In this document: positions 22,007 through 31,298 of the stretch, one piece after another
Position numbering within the stretch: the stretch's first letter is position 1
Layout: each line of letters starts with the position of its first letter
Source: DASRJX01 sp035649235
Lineage (GTDB): Bacteria; Acidobacteriota; Polarisedimenticolia; Gp22-AA2
DNA: 35,417 nucleotides
Assembly (NCBI GenBank): GCA_035649235.1
Contig: DASRJX010000143.1
Coordinates: 1-35,417 of the forward strand
Direction of reading: 5' to 3'
The notes under the pieces: model-generated
What the model was told of the DNA's origin: nothing
Databases searched by the model: none
Seen by the model: the letters and a program-made list of their open reading frames with translations, nothing else
Position numbers and translations under genes: made by a program

Positions 22007-23752
22007 TCAGCGCGCGGGAGCCACGGCCCTCCCCTTCCCCTGCTCGAGGGTCACGAAACGGTCGACGCCCGGGACGCCGAACTCCTCCGCGCCGCCGCCT
22101 CGTCCGGGCCAGCGCACGATCACCTTGTCGATGGCTGCTGTCGGTCCGAGCCCGAAATGGATTCGGCGATCCCCCTGGGAGAGATACGACGAGGCGGTGC
22201 GAGCGACGCGGACCTGCCGCCGATCCGCGGCGACCAGGGTGACGCGCGCGCCGACGGCGTCCCGGTTGGGATGCCGCCCGGCGAGGATCAGCGTCAGCCA
22301 GTGACCGCGGGACGGGCCGTCGTTGCGCAGCAGCAGCGCCGGCCGATCGTTCTGAGTCATTACGATATCCTCGTCCCCGTCGTCGTCGCAATCGAACGGC
22401 ACGGCGCCGCGGGCGACGTAGTGCTTCAAGAGTGGTCCCTCTGCCTTTGGCAGGTCGAAGGTTCCCCGGCTCAGGTTGCGGAACAGCAGCGGCGGCTGCT
22501 CGAAGGTCACGGTGTCGCTGTAGAGGGCGATGTTGTCGATGATGTGGCCGTTGGCGACGAACAGGTCCAGATCGCCGTCCTGATCGGCGTCGAAGAAGAA
22601 CGTGCCGAATCCCAGAAGGGGCAGGGAGGGCGGGCCCACGCCCGAGCTGAAGGTGGCGTTCGAGAACGTCCCGTCCCCCTCGTTGCGGTACAGCTCGTTC
22701 ATCTCCTCGGAGAGATTGGTCACGAACAGGTCGAGGCGCCCGTCGCCGTCGAAATCGGCCATGTCGGTGCCCATCCCCGCCTGAGGCACGCCCTCCTCCG
22801 ACAGGGCGACGCCCGCCAGCTCCCCCACCTCATCGAACGTGCCGTCGCCCTGGTTGAGCAGCAGGAAGTTGGGGGTGTCGTCGTTCGCCACGTAGAGGTC
22901 CTGATCGCCGTCGTCGTCGATGTCGCCGGCCACCACCCCGAGACCCTTGCCTGTCCGATCGGCGACTCCCGCCCGATCGGCGATGTTCTCGAAGGTGCCG
23001 TCGCCACGGTTGCGATAGAGAGCGTCGGGCTGACTGTCGAAGTTCTTGGGGTGGCAGACGGTCCGGTAGCCGGGACGGTTCTCGCCGCAGTACAGGTTGT
23101 CGTGCATGTCGTAGTCGACGTAGTTGGTCACGTAGAGATCGAGATCGCCGTCGCCGTCCGCGTCGAACAGCGTGGCGCTGGCGCTCCAGAGGCCCCCCAC
23201 GGCACCGGAGGACTTCGTGACGTCGCTGAACGTCCCGCCGCCGTTGTTGCGGAAGAGCACGTTCCGGCCGTATCCGGTGACGTAGAGGTCGCGGTCAGCA
23301 TCGCCGTCCAGATCGCCCGCCACGCACCCCATGCCGAGGTGGTCCTCGTCCGCCACGCCGGCGCTCGAGGTCGTCTCCTCGAACCGGCCGCCTCCCAGGT
23401 TGCGGAAGAGAGCGGCGCGGGGCTTCGTCGTCGCCTGGTAGCCGGGCAGCGCGGCGCTCTGGACGAAGTAGACGTCCTGCCGTCCGTCGCCGTCGTAGTC
23501 GAAGACGCAGACGCCGGAGCCGAGCGTCTCCTGCATGTACTTCTGGCCGGTCGCCGCGTTCACGTGGCGGAAGGCGAGACCCGACGCGGCCGTCGCGTCG
23601 GTGAAGGAGACGAACGCCGGCGGGTCGGCCGGTGCGGCGGCCTCGCGCTGCGCCACCCCGCAGCGGAGCAGGGAGGTCGCCGCCAGGGCGCAGGCGGCCG
23701 CCGCCGCGGCGCCGCCGCGGATCGGTCGCGGGAGCCGGAGCGTGACCTTCAT
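22007..23752 (-). CDS. FG-GAP/VCBS repeat protein with C-terminal ASPIC/UnbV domain (CRTAC1-like)
   Basis: This 581-residue exported protein has an N-terminal signal with a possible lipoprotein Cys (SLLRC). At least seven FG-GAP-type repeats carry calcium-binding DxDxDG loops (DYDGDGRQD, DLDGDADRD, DADGDGDLD, DIDDDGDQD, DFDGDGRLD, DADQDGDLD, DCDDDGDED), each paired with a LYRN/LFRN..GDGTF segment, predicting a seven-bladed propeller. The last ~90 residues (GHWLTLILAGRHPNRDAVGARV, SSYLSQGDRRIHFGLG, VIVRWPG) are the ASPIC/UnbV domain. The ATG overlaps the stop of the upstream TPR gene (ATGA). Proteins of this kind are abundant in Acidobacteriota and Planctomycetota and are thought to act in surface adhesion or binding; the exact role is unknown. 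Confidence 0.93.
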   Translation of the reverse strand: MKVTLRLPRPIRGGAAAAAACALAATSLLRCGVAQREAAAPADPPAFVSFTDATAASGLAFRHVNAATGQKYMQETLGSGVCVFDYDGDGRQDVYFVQSAALPGYQATTKPRAALFRNLGGGRFEETTSSAGVADEDHLGMGCVAGDLDGDADRDLYVTGYGRNVLFRNNGGGTFSDVTKSSGAVGGLWSASATLFDADGDGDLDLYVTNYVDYDMHDNLYCGENRPGYRTVCHPKNFDSQPDALYRNRGDGTFENIADRAGVADRTGKGLGVVAGDIDDDGDQDLYVANDDTPNFLLLNQGDGTFDEVGELAGVALSEEGVPQAGMGTDMADFDGDGRLDLFVTNLSEEMNELYRNEGDGTFSNATFSSGVGPPSLPLLGFGTFFFDADQDGDLDLFVANGHIIDNIALYSDTVTFEQPPLLFRNLSRGTFDLPKAEGPLLKHYVARGAVPFDCDDDGDEDIVMTQNDRPALLLRNDGPSRGHWLTLILAGRHPNRDAVGARVTLVAADRRQVRVARTASSYLSQGDRRIHFGLGPTAAIDKVIVRWPGRGGGAEEFGVPGVDRFVTLEQGKGRAVAPAR

Positions 23753-25017
23753 GGCGCGCCCCCTTCGGGGACGATCTCCATCGCCGAGCCCCGGGAGCGG
23801 GCCTTGAGCTCCTCGTAGCGGCGTGTCTCGGCGCGCGCGGCGTCGATCTCGCCACGCGCCGCCAGGACGCCGGCGAGGAAGTAGTGCGGCTCCGCGAACT
23901 CCGGATTCAGGGCGATCGCCCTCCGCAGCGCCGTGGCGGCCTCCTCGAGCCGGTTCTCCAGCGCCTCCAGACGCCCCAGCTCCATGAGCGCCCGCTCGTT
24001 GCGCGGCTGGAGCTCGAGGCTTCTCGCGAGTGCCTTCCGGGCTTCGTCCCGTCGTCCCAGGGCGATCAGCGACGAGCCGATGAAGAGCGGGGCCTGGTAA
24101 TCGGACGGGTCCTCGCGCGCGATCACCTCGAACTCCGACAGCGCCGCGGCGTAGTCCTCGCGGTTGAACGCCTCGACCCCTTTCAGTCGGTGACCCCGGA
24201 CCTTGTCCTCGACGCGGCGCTGCGCCAGGGCCTTGCGGTGCGCCTCGCGGGCGCGCTCCGCGTCGCGCGGCCGCCCCAGCCTGGTGTCGAGGGTGACCAG
24301 GCGGCTCAGCGCCGCCAGATGTCCCGGATCGCCCTCGACCACCCGCTCCAGCTCGGTCGCGGCCGCCTTGAGATCCCCCTGGTCCTCGAGCGCCAGGCCG
24401 AGGATGTAATGCGCCTCGATCTCCCCCGGCCTGTCGGCGACGAGCGCCCGCGCCTTCTCCGCAGCCTCCGCCGGGCGGCCGGTCCGCTGCAGCAGGAGCG
24501 CCTCCTTGACCCGCGCCTGGACGTTCCCGGGATCAAGTCGCCTGGCCTCCTGCACGGCGTCGAGCGCCTCCGGGTTTCGTCCCGAGTCGCTCAGGACCTC
24601 GGCCAGCCCCAGGTGCGCTGTGGCGCTCCCCGGAGCGGCCTGGATGGCGGCGCGGTACGTCTCCTCAGCCTTCTGCAGCCGGTCGGTGCGCCGGTAGACG
24701 AATCCCAGGGCCTCGAGAAGCCGGGCGTCCCCGGGCGCCCTGCGGCTCGCCTCCAGGAGCGCCGGCTCGGCGCCCGCCAGGTCCCCCTGGCGCAGGAGAC
24801 CGAGGCCGATCGCGGCCTCGCGCCCCGCCGTCCTGTCCCGAGGGTCCTGTCCCTGGCCGGAGTCGGCGACGCCGGCCGGCTTCGAGACGTCGCCAGAAGG
24901 ACAGCCGCAGAGGCCGAGCAGGAGCACCACCGTCGAGAACCACGGGCCCGGCCGCCCCGCCCGGGCCGGGATGCTGCACCTGTCGCTGGTCACGCCGACA
25001 TGATAACTGCTCGTCAT
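23749..25017 (-). CDS. TPR-repeat lipoprotein coupled to the FG-GAP/ASPIC gene
   Basis: The protein has about 422 residues from ATG 25017; GTG 24993 is an equally reasonable start giving 414. A lipoprotein signal ends in LLLGLCGC. The mature part consists of about nine to ten tetratricopeptide repeats (for example LLEASRRAPGDARLLEALGF, EETYRAAIQAAPGSATAHLG, LERVVEGDPGHLAALSRLV, LRRAIALNPEFAEPHYFLAG), interrupted mid-protein by a charged Arg/Ala helix (RDAERAREAHRKALAQRRVEDKV). Its stop overlaps the FG-GAP start by four bases, so both are made together. In many Acidobacteriota TPR and FG-GAP/ASPIC modules are neighbours or fused, so the two products probably form one surface complex (inference). 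Confidence 0.9.
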   Translation of the reverse strand: MTSSYHVGVTSDRCSIPARAGRPGPWFSTVVLLLGLCGCPSGDVSKPAGVADSGQGQDPRDRTAGREAAIGLGLLRQGDLAGAEPALLEASRRAPGDARLLEALGFVYRRTDRLQKAEETYRAAIQAAPGSATAHLGLAEVLSDSGRNPEALDAVQEARRLDPGNVQARVKEALLLQRTGRPAEAAEKARALVADRPGEIEAHYILGLALEDQGDLKAAATELERVVEGDPGHLAALSRLVTLDTRLGRPRDAERAREAHRKALAQRRVEDKVRGHRLKGVEAFNREDYAAALSEFEVIAREDPSDYQAPLFIGSSLIALGRRDEARKALARSLELQPRNERALMELGRLEALENRLEEAATALRRAIALNPEFAEPHYFLAGVLAARGEIDAARAETRRYEELKARSRGSAMEIVPEGGAP

Positions 25018-25036
25018 CACGACCGCCGGAGTACCA

Positions 25037-25065
25037 TTGCTATTTCCCCTTGACCCCCCTAGACT
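25037..25065 (+). promoter_or_regulatory. Weak candidate promoter of argS
   Basis: TTGCTA (25037-25042) and TAGACT (25060-25065) are spaced by 17 bases, each four of six to consensus. Transcription would start near 25072, leaving only about 12 bases before the GTG, with GGAGG at 25074-25078. The short leader makes this tentative. Confidence 0.3.
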
Positions 25066-25083
25066 TCGCGCCCGGAGGCTCGT

Positions 25084-27036
25084 GTGGAAGCGTTCAAGGA
25101 GGAAAGTGCTGCGGCGATCCGGGATCTGGCCCGGCGTCTCTACGGGGCGGCCCTGCAGAAGGTGGTCGTCGAATACCCGCCCAGCCCCGGCATGGGCGAT
25201 CTGGCCAGCCCGGTCGCCTTCGAGCTGGCCAAGCAGCTGAAGCGGCCGCCGCGGGTCATCGCCTCCGAATTGGCGGCCGCCTTCCCGGGCGCTCCCTGGC
25301 TGCTGCGCGTCGAGGCCGGCGGAGCCGGCTACCTCAACCTGTACGTCGATCGCGGGGAGGCCCTGCGCGCGCTGGCGCGCGAGGCACAGTCGGCCGCCGC
25401 CGAGACGACGGGCGCGCCGGTCATCGTGGAGCACACCAACATCAATCCGAACAAGGCCGCGCACATCGGCCACCTGCGAAACGCGGTGCTCGGCGACAGC
25501 CTGGCGCGCATGCTGCGCTTCCTGGGCCACAGGGTCGAGGTGCAGAACTACATCGACGACACCGGCGTCCAGGTGGCCGACGTGCTCATCGGCTTCCGCG
25601 ACATTCTCGGCTGGGGGCTCGAGCAGGCGCAGACGATCGAAGAGCCGATCGATCGATTCTGCTGGGATCTGTACGCCCGCGTCACGGAGATGTACGAGAA
25701 GGAGCCCTCCCGGCGCGCGCTGCAGCCGGCGATGCTGAAGGATCTGGAGGAGGGGCGCGGTGAGGTGGGGGCCCTCGCCCGCTGGCTTACCCGCCGCATC
25801 GTCCTCCGCCACCTCACGACGATGCGGCGCATCGGAGTGACGTACGACTTCCTCCCCTGGGAAGGGGACATCCTGAGGGGCCGCTTCTGGGAGGCGGCGT
25901 TCGCCCTGCTCCGGGAGCGCGGCGCGATCGTGCGGGTGGACGGCGGAGAGCGGGCCGGCTGCTGGGTGATGGCCCTCGAAGGGGAGCGCTTCGCCGACCT
26001 CAAGGAAAGCGAGAAGATCATCGTGCGCAGCAACGGCACCGTGACGTACGTCGGCAAGGACATCGCCTACCAGCTCTGGAAGTTCGGCCTCCTGCCGATC
26101 GATTTCCACTACGAAGTCTTCCAGGAGGACCCGGACGGCCACCGGGTCTGGTCCAGCACCGAGAGCCCGGGGCCCGGAACGCACCCGCCGTTCGGCAAGG
26201 CCGCGCGCGTCTACAACGTGATCGACGTCCGGCAGTCCTACCTTCAGGCGATCGTGGCGGAGGGGCTGAGGTCGCTCGGCTACCAGGAGCAGGCCGATCG
26301 ATCCGTCCATTTCGCGTACGAGATGGTCGCGCTCACGCCGCGCGCCGCGGAGCAGCTCGGCATGGCCCTGGCCGACGCGGATCGCGGCCGCGCCTACATC
26401 GGGATGTCCGGGCGTAAGGGCCTCGGCGTCAAGGCCGACGATCTCCTGGACGCCGTCGAGGAGCGGGCTCTCCGGGAAGTGCGGGCCCGAAACGCCGATC
26501 TCGCTCCTGAGGAGGCGTCGCGTATGGCCCGCGACATCGCCGTCGGCGCCGTGCGCTATTTCATGCTCAAGTTCACACGCAACAAGGTCCTGGCGTTCGA
26601 TTTCGACGAGGCGCTGTCCTTCGAGGGCGAGACGGGGCCCTACCTCCAGTACGCCGTCGTGCGGGCGGCGGGGATCTTCGAGAAGATGGCCCGCGCGGGC
26701 GGGCCCGACGAGGACGAGGCCCGCCGCCTGGCAGAGTCGGCCGCGTTCGATCTTCCCGACGGCAAGGACGCGGAGGAGCACTGGGGGCTCCTGGTGCAGA
26801 TGGCTCGCTTCCAGGAGAATGTCCGCCAGGCCGTCTCGTCGCTGGAGCTGTCGCTCCTCGCCAAGTATGCCTTCGCCTTGGCACAGCGCTTCAACACCTT
26901 CTACCACCGGTATCCGGTCATGAAGGAGCCCGATCCGGTCTGGCGCCGCGGCCGGGTCGTCCTGACCTGGCTCTTCATGGCGCAGATGCGGCGCACCCTC
27001 GGACTGATGGGGATCCCCGTCCCCGAGCGCATGTGA
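25084..27036 (+). CDS. argS: Arginyl-tRNA synthetase
   Basis: This 650-residue class I aminoacyl-tRNA synthetase charges tRNA-Arg in the cytoplasm. An N-terminal Add-1-type domain is followed by VEHTNINPNKAAHIGHLRNA with the HIGH signature near residue 126. YIDDTGVQVADV is typical of ArgS. The region of the KMSKS loop reads MSGRKGLGVKADDLLD (about 441), a known ArgS variation. The C-terminal anticodon-binding helical domain contains FNTFYHRYPVM and ends MGIPVPERM. It is longer than the E. coli enzyme (577 residues), mainly through the central insertion. The start is GTG 25084, with GGAGG five bases upstream. It diverges from the TPR gene. Confidence 0.96.
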   Translation: MEAFKEESAAAIRDLARRLYGAALQKVVVEYPPSPGMGDLASPVAFELAKQLKRPPRVIASELAAAFPGAPWLLRVEAGGAGYLNLYVDRGEALRALAREAQSAAAETTGAPVIVEHTNINPNKAAHIGHLRNAVLGDSLARMLRFLGHRVEVQNYIDDTGVQVADVLIGFRDILGWGLEQAQTIEEPIDRFCWDLYARVTEMYEKEPSRRALQPAMLKDLEEGRGEVGALARWLTRRIVLRHLTTMRRIGVTYDFLPWEGDILRGRFWEAAFALLRERGAIVRVDGGERAGCWVMALEGERFADLKESEKIIVRSNGTVTYVGKDIAYQLWKFGLLPIDFHYEVFQEDPDGHRVWSSTESPGPGTHPPFGKAARVYNVIDVRQSYLQAIVAEGLRSLGYQEQADRSVHFAYEMVALTPRAAEQLGMALADADRGRAYIGMSGRKGLGVKADDLLDAVEERALREVRARNADLAPEEASRMARDIAVGAVRYFMLKFTRNKVLAFDFDEALSFEGETGPYLQYAVVRAAGIFEKMARAGGPDEDEARRLAESAAFDLPDGKDAEEHWGLLVQMARFQENVRQAVSSLELSLLAKYAFALAQRFNTFYHRYPVMKEPDPVWRRGRVVLTWLFMAQMRRTLGLMGIPVPERM

Positions 27037-27070
27037 CGCGGAGCCCCGGGCCGGGCCCGGGCCGCCGGCC

Positions 27071-27098
27071 TTTCCGGCTCGCGACGCTGTGCTATAGT
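27071..27098 (+). promoter_or_regulatory. Candidate promoter of the S55 peptidase/ABC importer operon
   Basis: TATAGT (27093-27098) is preceded by TGC (extended -10). A poor -35 TTTCCG (27071-27076) lies 16 bases upstream. The GCTGTGCTA word is shared with the candidate coxC promoter at 12304-12312. Transcription would start near 27105. Confidence 0.5.
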
Positions 27099-27136
27099 TT
27101 TGCGGCTTGTGGGCGGGGGATCCGGACATCGACAGC

Positions 27137-29032
27137 ATGACCGACGTCGTACGCACCTGGAGCGCCGGCCGTCTGGATCGTCCGCCCGCCGCCGTCCGGA
27201 GCGCCATCCGGCGCCGCGTGGGGCGCTTGGCCCCGGCGGCGCTCTTCCTCTGCTGCGCCCTCGCCCTGCTGCCGCCCCGCTCCGAGGCCGCGGATCAGTC
27301 CATTCTCCCGTTCAGCGAGGTCAAGGCCGGCATGTCGGGGTCCGGCCGCACGGTCTTCGAGGGAACGCGGGTGGATGACTTCCAGGTCGAGGTGCTCGGC
27401 ACGCTCGAGAACATCGCTCCGCGACGCAACCTCATCCTCGTGCGCCTCTCGGGGGGACCACTCGCAACGACGGGAGTGCTGAGCGGCATGAGCGGCAGCC
27501 CGATCTATTTGGGAGGAAGGCTCGCGGGCGCCGTGGCCTACACCTGGGGGTTCGCCAAGGAGCCGATCGCGGGGGTCGTGCCGATCCAGGAGATGCTGAC
27601 GATCGAAGAGCATGACGTCGCATCCACGCGCGCCTCGGCGGTCCTGCCGGAGGCGGCCGGACCGGCCGGCCTGCGGTTCCTGCGCGACCCCGGCCTGCTG
27701 GTCTCCCATTTCTCCTCCTACTTCGACCGGGCGATGGGGAGCGAGGTGAACGGCGCTCCCTCCATGGCGCCCATCGGCACTCCCCTGCTCTTCACCGGAT
27801 TCCCGCCCCGCGTCGTGGAGGAGTTGGCCCCGGGCTTGCGGCGGGCGGGGCTCCTTCCGGTCCAGGGCGGGTCGGCCGGACGCGGAGCCCCGGGGGACGC
27901 GACACTGCCGCCGGGGTCCGGCGTCGCCATCGGACTGGTCCGCGGGGACGTGGAGATCGCCGCCGTCTGCACGGTCACGCACCGTGACGGAGACCGGCTG
28001 TACGCCTGCGGCCACCCGCTGCTGAACCTCGGTCCGACCGAGCTCCTCATGTCCACGGCCCGGGTCACCGCGCTCATGCCGTCGCTCGAGTCGTCGTTCA
28101 AGTTCGCCAGCGCCGGCGACAACGTGGGCGTGTTCCGGCAGGACCGGTCCACGGGCGTCTTCGGGTACCTCGGCAAGAAGCCGCGGACCATCCCGGTGCG
28201 CATGGAGCTGCAGCCCGACCGGGGGCGCCCGCGCCGCGTGTCCTTCGATCTGGTCGAGGACCCATTCCTCGCCCCGTATCTTCTGTACGCCGCGCTCAAC
28301 GCTGTCCTCAGCAGCGACGTGAAGGACTACGGAGAGCTCAGCGTCTCCTACAAGGCCGGGTCCACCATCCACGTCGCCGGGGCCGAGGACATCGAGCTCC
28401 GCAACCTGTTCGCCGGCGACCTGAGCCGCCTGTACGCCTCGGGAACCGTGGCCTTCATCACGCAGATCCTGCTCGGCAGCGAATACCGCTCGGTGCACAT
28501 CGAAGGTATCGAACTGAACCTGGGGATCTCCGACGAGCGCAAGACGGCCCGCCTGGAGCGCGCCTGGGTCAACCGCGACCGCGTGCACGCCGGCGAGAGC
28601 GTGCAGGTCGCTGTCGGCATCAAGCCGTTCCGCGGGCCCGAGGTCACTCGGGAGCTCGACATCACCATCCCCCGCGAGGTCCCGCCCGGCCGCCTCATCC
28701 TCCAGGTCGGCGACGCGTTCACCCTGGCGCGGACGGACACCGATCAGATGGACGACTTCGTGCCGAAGGATCTCGACCGCCTCATCTGGCTCATCAACCA
28801 CCTGCGCAGCAACGACCGGCTGTACGTGGTCCTGACGCGGAGCGACAACGGCCTCCTGTTCCAGGGGGAACGGCTGCCGAACCTGCCGCCCTCCGTGTCG
28901 CAGGTCATGGCTCGACCCCAGACCCGGGGCAACTACCTGAGACTCTGGTACCGTGGCGTGGCCGAGGAATCGATCCCCCTGGCCCTCGCCGTCGACGGGT
29001 ACCGGCAGCTGGTCATCGACGTGGAGGAGTGA
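27137..29032 (+). CDS. Exported SpoIVB/S55-type serine peptidase-like protein
   Basis: This 631-residue protein (ATG 27137; a TTG at 27107 in frame lies at the predicted transcription start) has a twin-arginine-free signal sequence (LAPAALFLCCALALLPP). The S55 domain is recognisable by LPFSEVKAGMSGSGRTVFEG near the N-terminus and TTGVLSGMSGSPIYLGGRL (Ser near residue 121, the likely nucleophile). The downstream VTHRDGDRLYACGHPLLNLG supplies a conserved His. A long C-terminal half (after about residue 330) has no named domain and is beta-rich. In Bacillus the S55 peptidase SpoIVB cleaves a signalling partner in sporulation; here the organism is Gram-negative, so the target is different and unknown. 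The stop abuts the propeller gene start (TGAGTG). Confidence 0.88.
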   Translation: MTDVVRTWSAGRLDRPPAAVRSAIRRRVGRLAPAALFLCCALALLPPRSEAADQSILPFSEVKAGMSGSGRTVFEGTRVDDFQVEVLGTLENIAPRRNLILVRLSGGPLATTGVLSGMSGSPIYLGGRLAGAVAYTWGFAKEPIAGVVPIQEMLTIEEHDVASTRASAVLPEAAGPAGLRFLRDPGLLVSHFSSYFDRAMGSEVNGAPSMAPIGTPLLFTGFPPRVVEELAPGLRRAGLLPVQGGSAGRGAPGDATLPPGSGVAIGLVRGDVEIAAVCTVTHRDGDRLYACGHPLLNLGPTELLMSTARVTALMPSLESSFKFASAGDNVGVFRQDRSTGVFGYLGKKPRTIPVRMELQPDRGRPRRVSFDLVEDPFLAPYLLYAALNAVLSSDVKDYGELSVSYKAGSTIHVAGAEDIELRNLFAGDLSRLYASGTVAFITQILLGSEYRSVHIEGIELNLGISDERKTARLERAWVNRDRVHAGESVQVAVGIKPFRGPEVTRELDITIPREVPPGRLILQVGDAFTLARTDTDQMDDFVPKDLDRLIWLINHLRSNDRLYVVLTRSDNGLLFQGERLPNLPPSVSQVMARPQTRGNYLRLWYRGVAEESIPLALAVDGYRQLVIDVEE

Positions 29033-31291
29033 GTGCTCGAACGCCGAGTGTCCATCGCCGCTTTCGTCCTGCTGCTCGTCCCCTCCGCCGCTCCGGCCGT
29101 GACGCCGGTCCTCTGGACCGTCGAGACCCTCGACGAGTTCGAAAAGGGCAAGCCCGAGGGGGTCGCCGTGGGCGCCACCGGCGAGCTCTCCCTCAGCCCG
29201 GGCCTCACAATCATGAACGTGCCGACGCTGGAACAGTCCTCCGAGCCCTTCCTGTGGTCCCTGGCGGTCGACGGCAAGGGGAACCTCTACGCGGGAGGGG
29301 GCAAGAGCGGCTCGATCTACCGCGTGCCGCGCGCCGCCGCCGGCTCCGTCTACTACGAGACCGGCGACCTCGCCGTGCGCGCGCTGGCGGTGGATCGGAG
29401 CGACACGCTGTTCGCCGGCACCATGCCCGAGGGGAAGATCGTCCGGATCACCGGGGAGGGGAAGGGGGAGATCTACTACCAACCGGAGGATCGCTACATC
29501 TGGGCCCTGGCGGTCGGGCCGAAGGGTGATCTCTACGCCGCCACCGGCGAGCGCGGCGTCATCTACCGCATCCCGGGACCCGGCAAGGCGGAGACTTTCT
29601 TCGACAGCGAGGAGTTCCACATCGTCGCCCTGGCGTTCGAATCCCAGGGCGATCTCATCGCCGGGTCGGACGGGAAGGGTCTGGTGTACCGGATCACGCC
29701 GGCGGGGAAGGCGGCCGTGCTCTACGACTCACCGCTGCGGGAGATCGCCGCCGTTGCCGTGGACGCCAAAGGAACGGTGTACGCCGCGGCCATCGGCGGC
29801 GAGGGTGAGGCGTCCGCTCCTCTGCTGACGCCGCAGCCGGCGACGCCCCCGGCCGGCCGGGAGCAGGGGCCGGCGGGGCTTCCCGGGCAGCCCCCCGTGG
29901 CGCTTCCGGGCATCGATGAGGGACAGGCCTCGCCCTCGGTCACGGTGACCTCCGTCAGCGCCGTGGTCACGCCGCAGGGGCCGCCGCCCAAGAGCGAGGT
30001 GTACCGGATCGATTCGGACGGCACGGTCGTCACGCTCTGGTCCTCTCCGACCGAGATCGTGTATGCCCTGGCGCTCGATCAGGCCGGCCGGCCGATCATC
30101 GGCACCGGAGAGCCGGGACGGGTTCGCGCCCTCACGGGGCTCCAGCAGAGCACCCTCCTGGCCAAGCTGCCCCAGTCGCAGGTGACGTCGCTTCTGGTCG
30201 CCGGATCCCGCGTCTACGTGGCCTCGAGCAACGTCGGGCGCCTCCACGTCCTCGATCCCGCTCAGGGGGACAGCGGCACCTACCAGTCCGCGCCGCGCGA
30301 CGCCCGGAGCACGGCGCGCTGGGGGCGGATCTCCTGGCGCGCCATGGTGCCGCAGGGGTCGAAGGTGGAGCTCTCGACCCGCACCGGAAACAGCGCCGTC
30401 GCCGACGCCACGTGGAGCGACTGGTCGGCCCCTTACGCGACGGCCGACGGCAGCCCCATCTCCAGCCCTCCGGGCCGCTTTCTGCAGTGGCGGGCCCGCC
30501 TCAGCCGCCAGGGGGGCGGCGACGGCCCTACTCTCCAGGCGGTCTCCGTGGCCTACGTGCAGTCGAATCTCCCGCCGCGCATCCTGCGGCTCACGCTGCA
30601 GGCCCCGGGTGTCGTCCGGGAGCGCCAGCCGGGACTCCCCGAGATCGAGCCGGCGGACCTCGCCTTCACCGGCATCCGCGTGCAGGACGACAGGGACAAT
30701 CAGGGAGCCGGATCCGGCATCCCGCAGAAGAGGGTTTTCGTCCGCGGCATGCGCTCCCTCGATTGGGAGGCCGAGGATCCGAACGGCGACCCGCTGCAAT
30801 ACGACCTCTGGTTCAAGGGCGAGGGGGAATCGGTCTGGAAGCCGCTGGTGCGGGCTCTGCGCGAGCCCTATTTCGGGTTCGACTCGATGCAGCTTCCGGA
30901 CGGACTGTACAGGGTCCGGCTGGACGCCAGCGACGCCCCGGCGAATGCCACGGACAAGGCGAAGAGCGCCAGCCTCACGAGCGACGCCTTCCCCATCGAC
31001 AACACGCCACCTCAGGTATTGGTCACGGTGCGCAAGGGCGGGCGGTCCGGCTCCCAGGCGATCGAGGTGACCGCCACCGACGGCACCGGGCCGATCGCCA
31101 GGGCCGACAGCTCCGTCGACGCCGGGCGGTGGAGCCTCCTGCAGCCTTCCGACGGCATCAGCGATTCCCGCACGGAGACCTACACGCTGGGCCTCGACTC
31201 TCTGAAGCCGGGCGAGCACACGATCATCGTGCGCGTGAGCGACCTGCTGGGGAACGTCGGCGCGGGCAAGGCGACGTTCACCATCGAGTAG
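29033..31291 (+). CDS. Secreted beta-propeller protein with C-terminal Ig/FN3-like region
   Basis: This 752-residue protein starts at GTG 29033 directly after the S55 stop, with GGAGG five bases upstream inside the previous gene, so translation is coupled. A signal peptide (VSIAAFVLLLVPSAAPA) leads into about six repeats of the form WALAVGPKGDLYAATGERG..IYRI, each ending in an aromatic residue, which suggests an NHL/Kelch-like propeller. A ~60-residue Pro/Gly/Ala-rich linker (about bases 29805-29990) interrupts the repeats. The C-terminal ~320 residues include a jelly-roll-like stretch and Ig/FN3-like strands (DGLYRVRLDASDAP, DNTPPQVLVTV, LKPGEHTIIVRVSDLLGN). No catalytic motif is seen. It is probably a binding or scaffold partner of the S55 protein at the cell surface (inference). 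Confidence 0.85.
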   Translation: MLERRVSIAAFVLLLVPSAAPAVTPVLWTVETLDEFEKGKPEGVAVGATGELSLSPGLTIMNVPTLEQSSEPFLWSLAVDGKGNLYAGGGKSGSIYRVPRAAAGSVYYETGDLAVRALAVDRSDTLFAGTMPEGKIVRITGEGKGEIYYQPEDRYIWALAVGPKGDLYAATGERGVIYRIPGPGKAETFFDSEEFHIVALAFESQGDLIAGSDGKGLVYRITPAGKAAVLYDSPLREIAAVAVDAKGTVYAAAIGGEGEASAPLLTPQPATPPAGREQGPAGLPGQPPVALPGIDEGQASPSVTVTSVSAVVTPQGPPPKSEVYRIDSDGTVVTLWSSPTEIVYALALDQAGRPIIGTGEPGRVRALTGLQQSTLLAKLPQSQVTSLLVAGSRVYVASSNVGRLHVLDPAQGDSGTYQSAPRDARSTARWGRISWRAMVPQGSKVELSTRTGNSAVADATWSDWSAPYATADGSPISSPPGRFLQWRARLSRQGGGDGPTLQAVSVAYVQSNLPPRILRLTLQAPGVVRERQPGLPEIEPADLAFTGIRVQDDRDNQGAGSGIPQKRVFVRGMRSLDWEAEDPNGDPLQYDLWFKGEGESVWKPLVRALREPYFGFDSMQLPDGLYRVRLDASDAPANATDKAKSASLTSDAFPIDNTPPQVLVTVRKGGRSGSQAIEVTATDGTGPIARADSSVDAGRWSLLQPSDGISDSRTETYTLGLDSLKPGEHTIIVRVSDLLGNVGAGKATFTIE

Positions 31292-31298
31292 GAGGCCG

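Noticed and set aside
21539..23818. Long open frame antisense to the FG-GAP protein
   Set aside because: Composition is a shadow of the DxDxDG repeats; no signal peptide or domain.
27092..29620. Long open frame antisense to the S55 and propeller genes
   Set aside because: Shadow of two clear genes; Asp/Arg/His-rich without motif.
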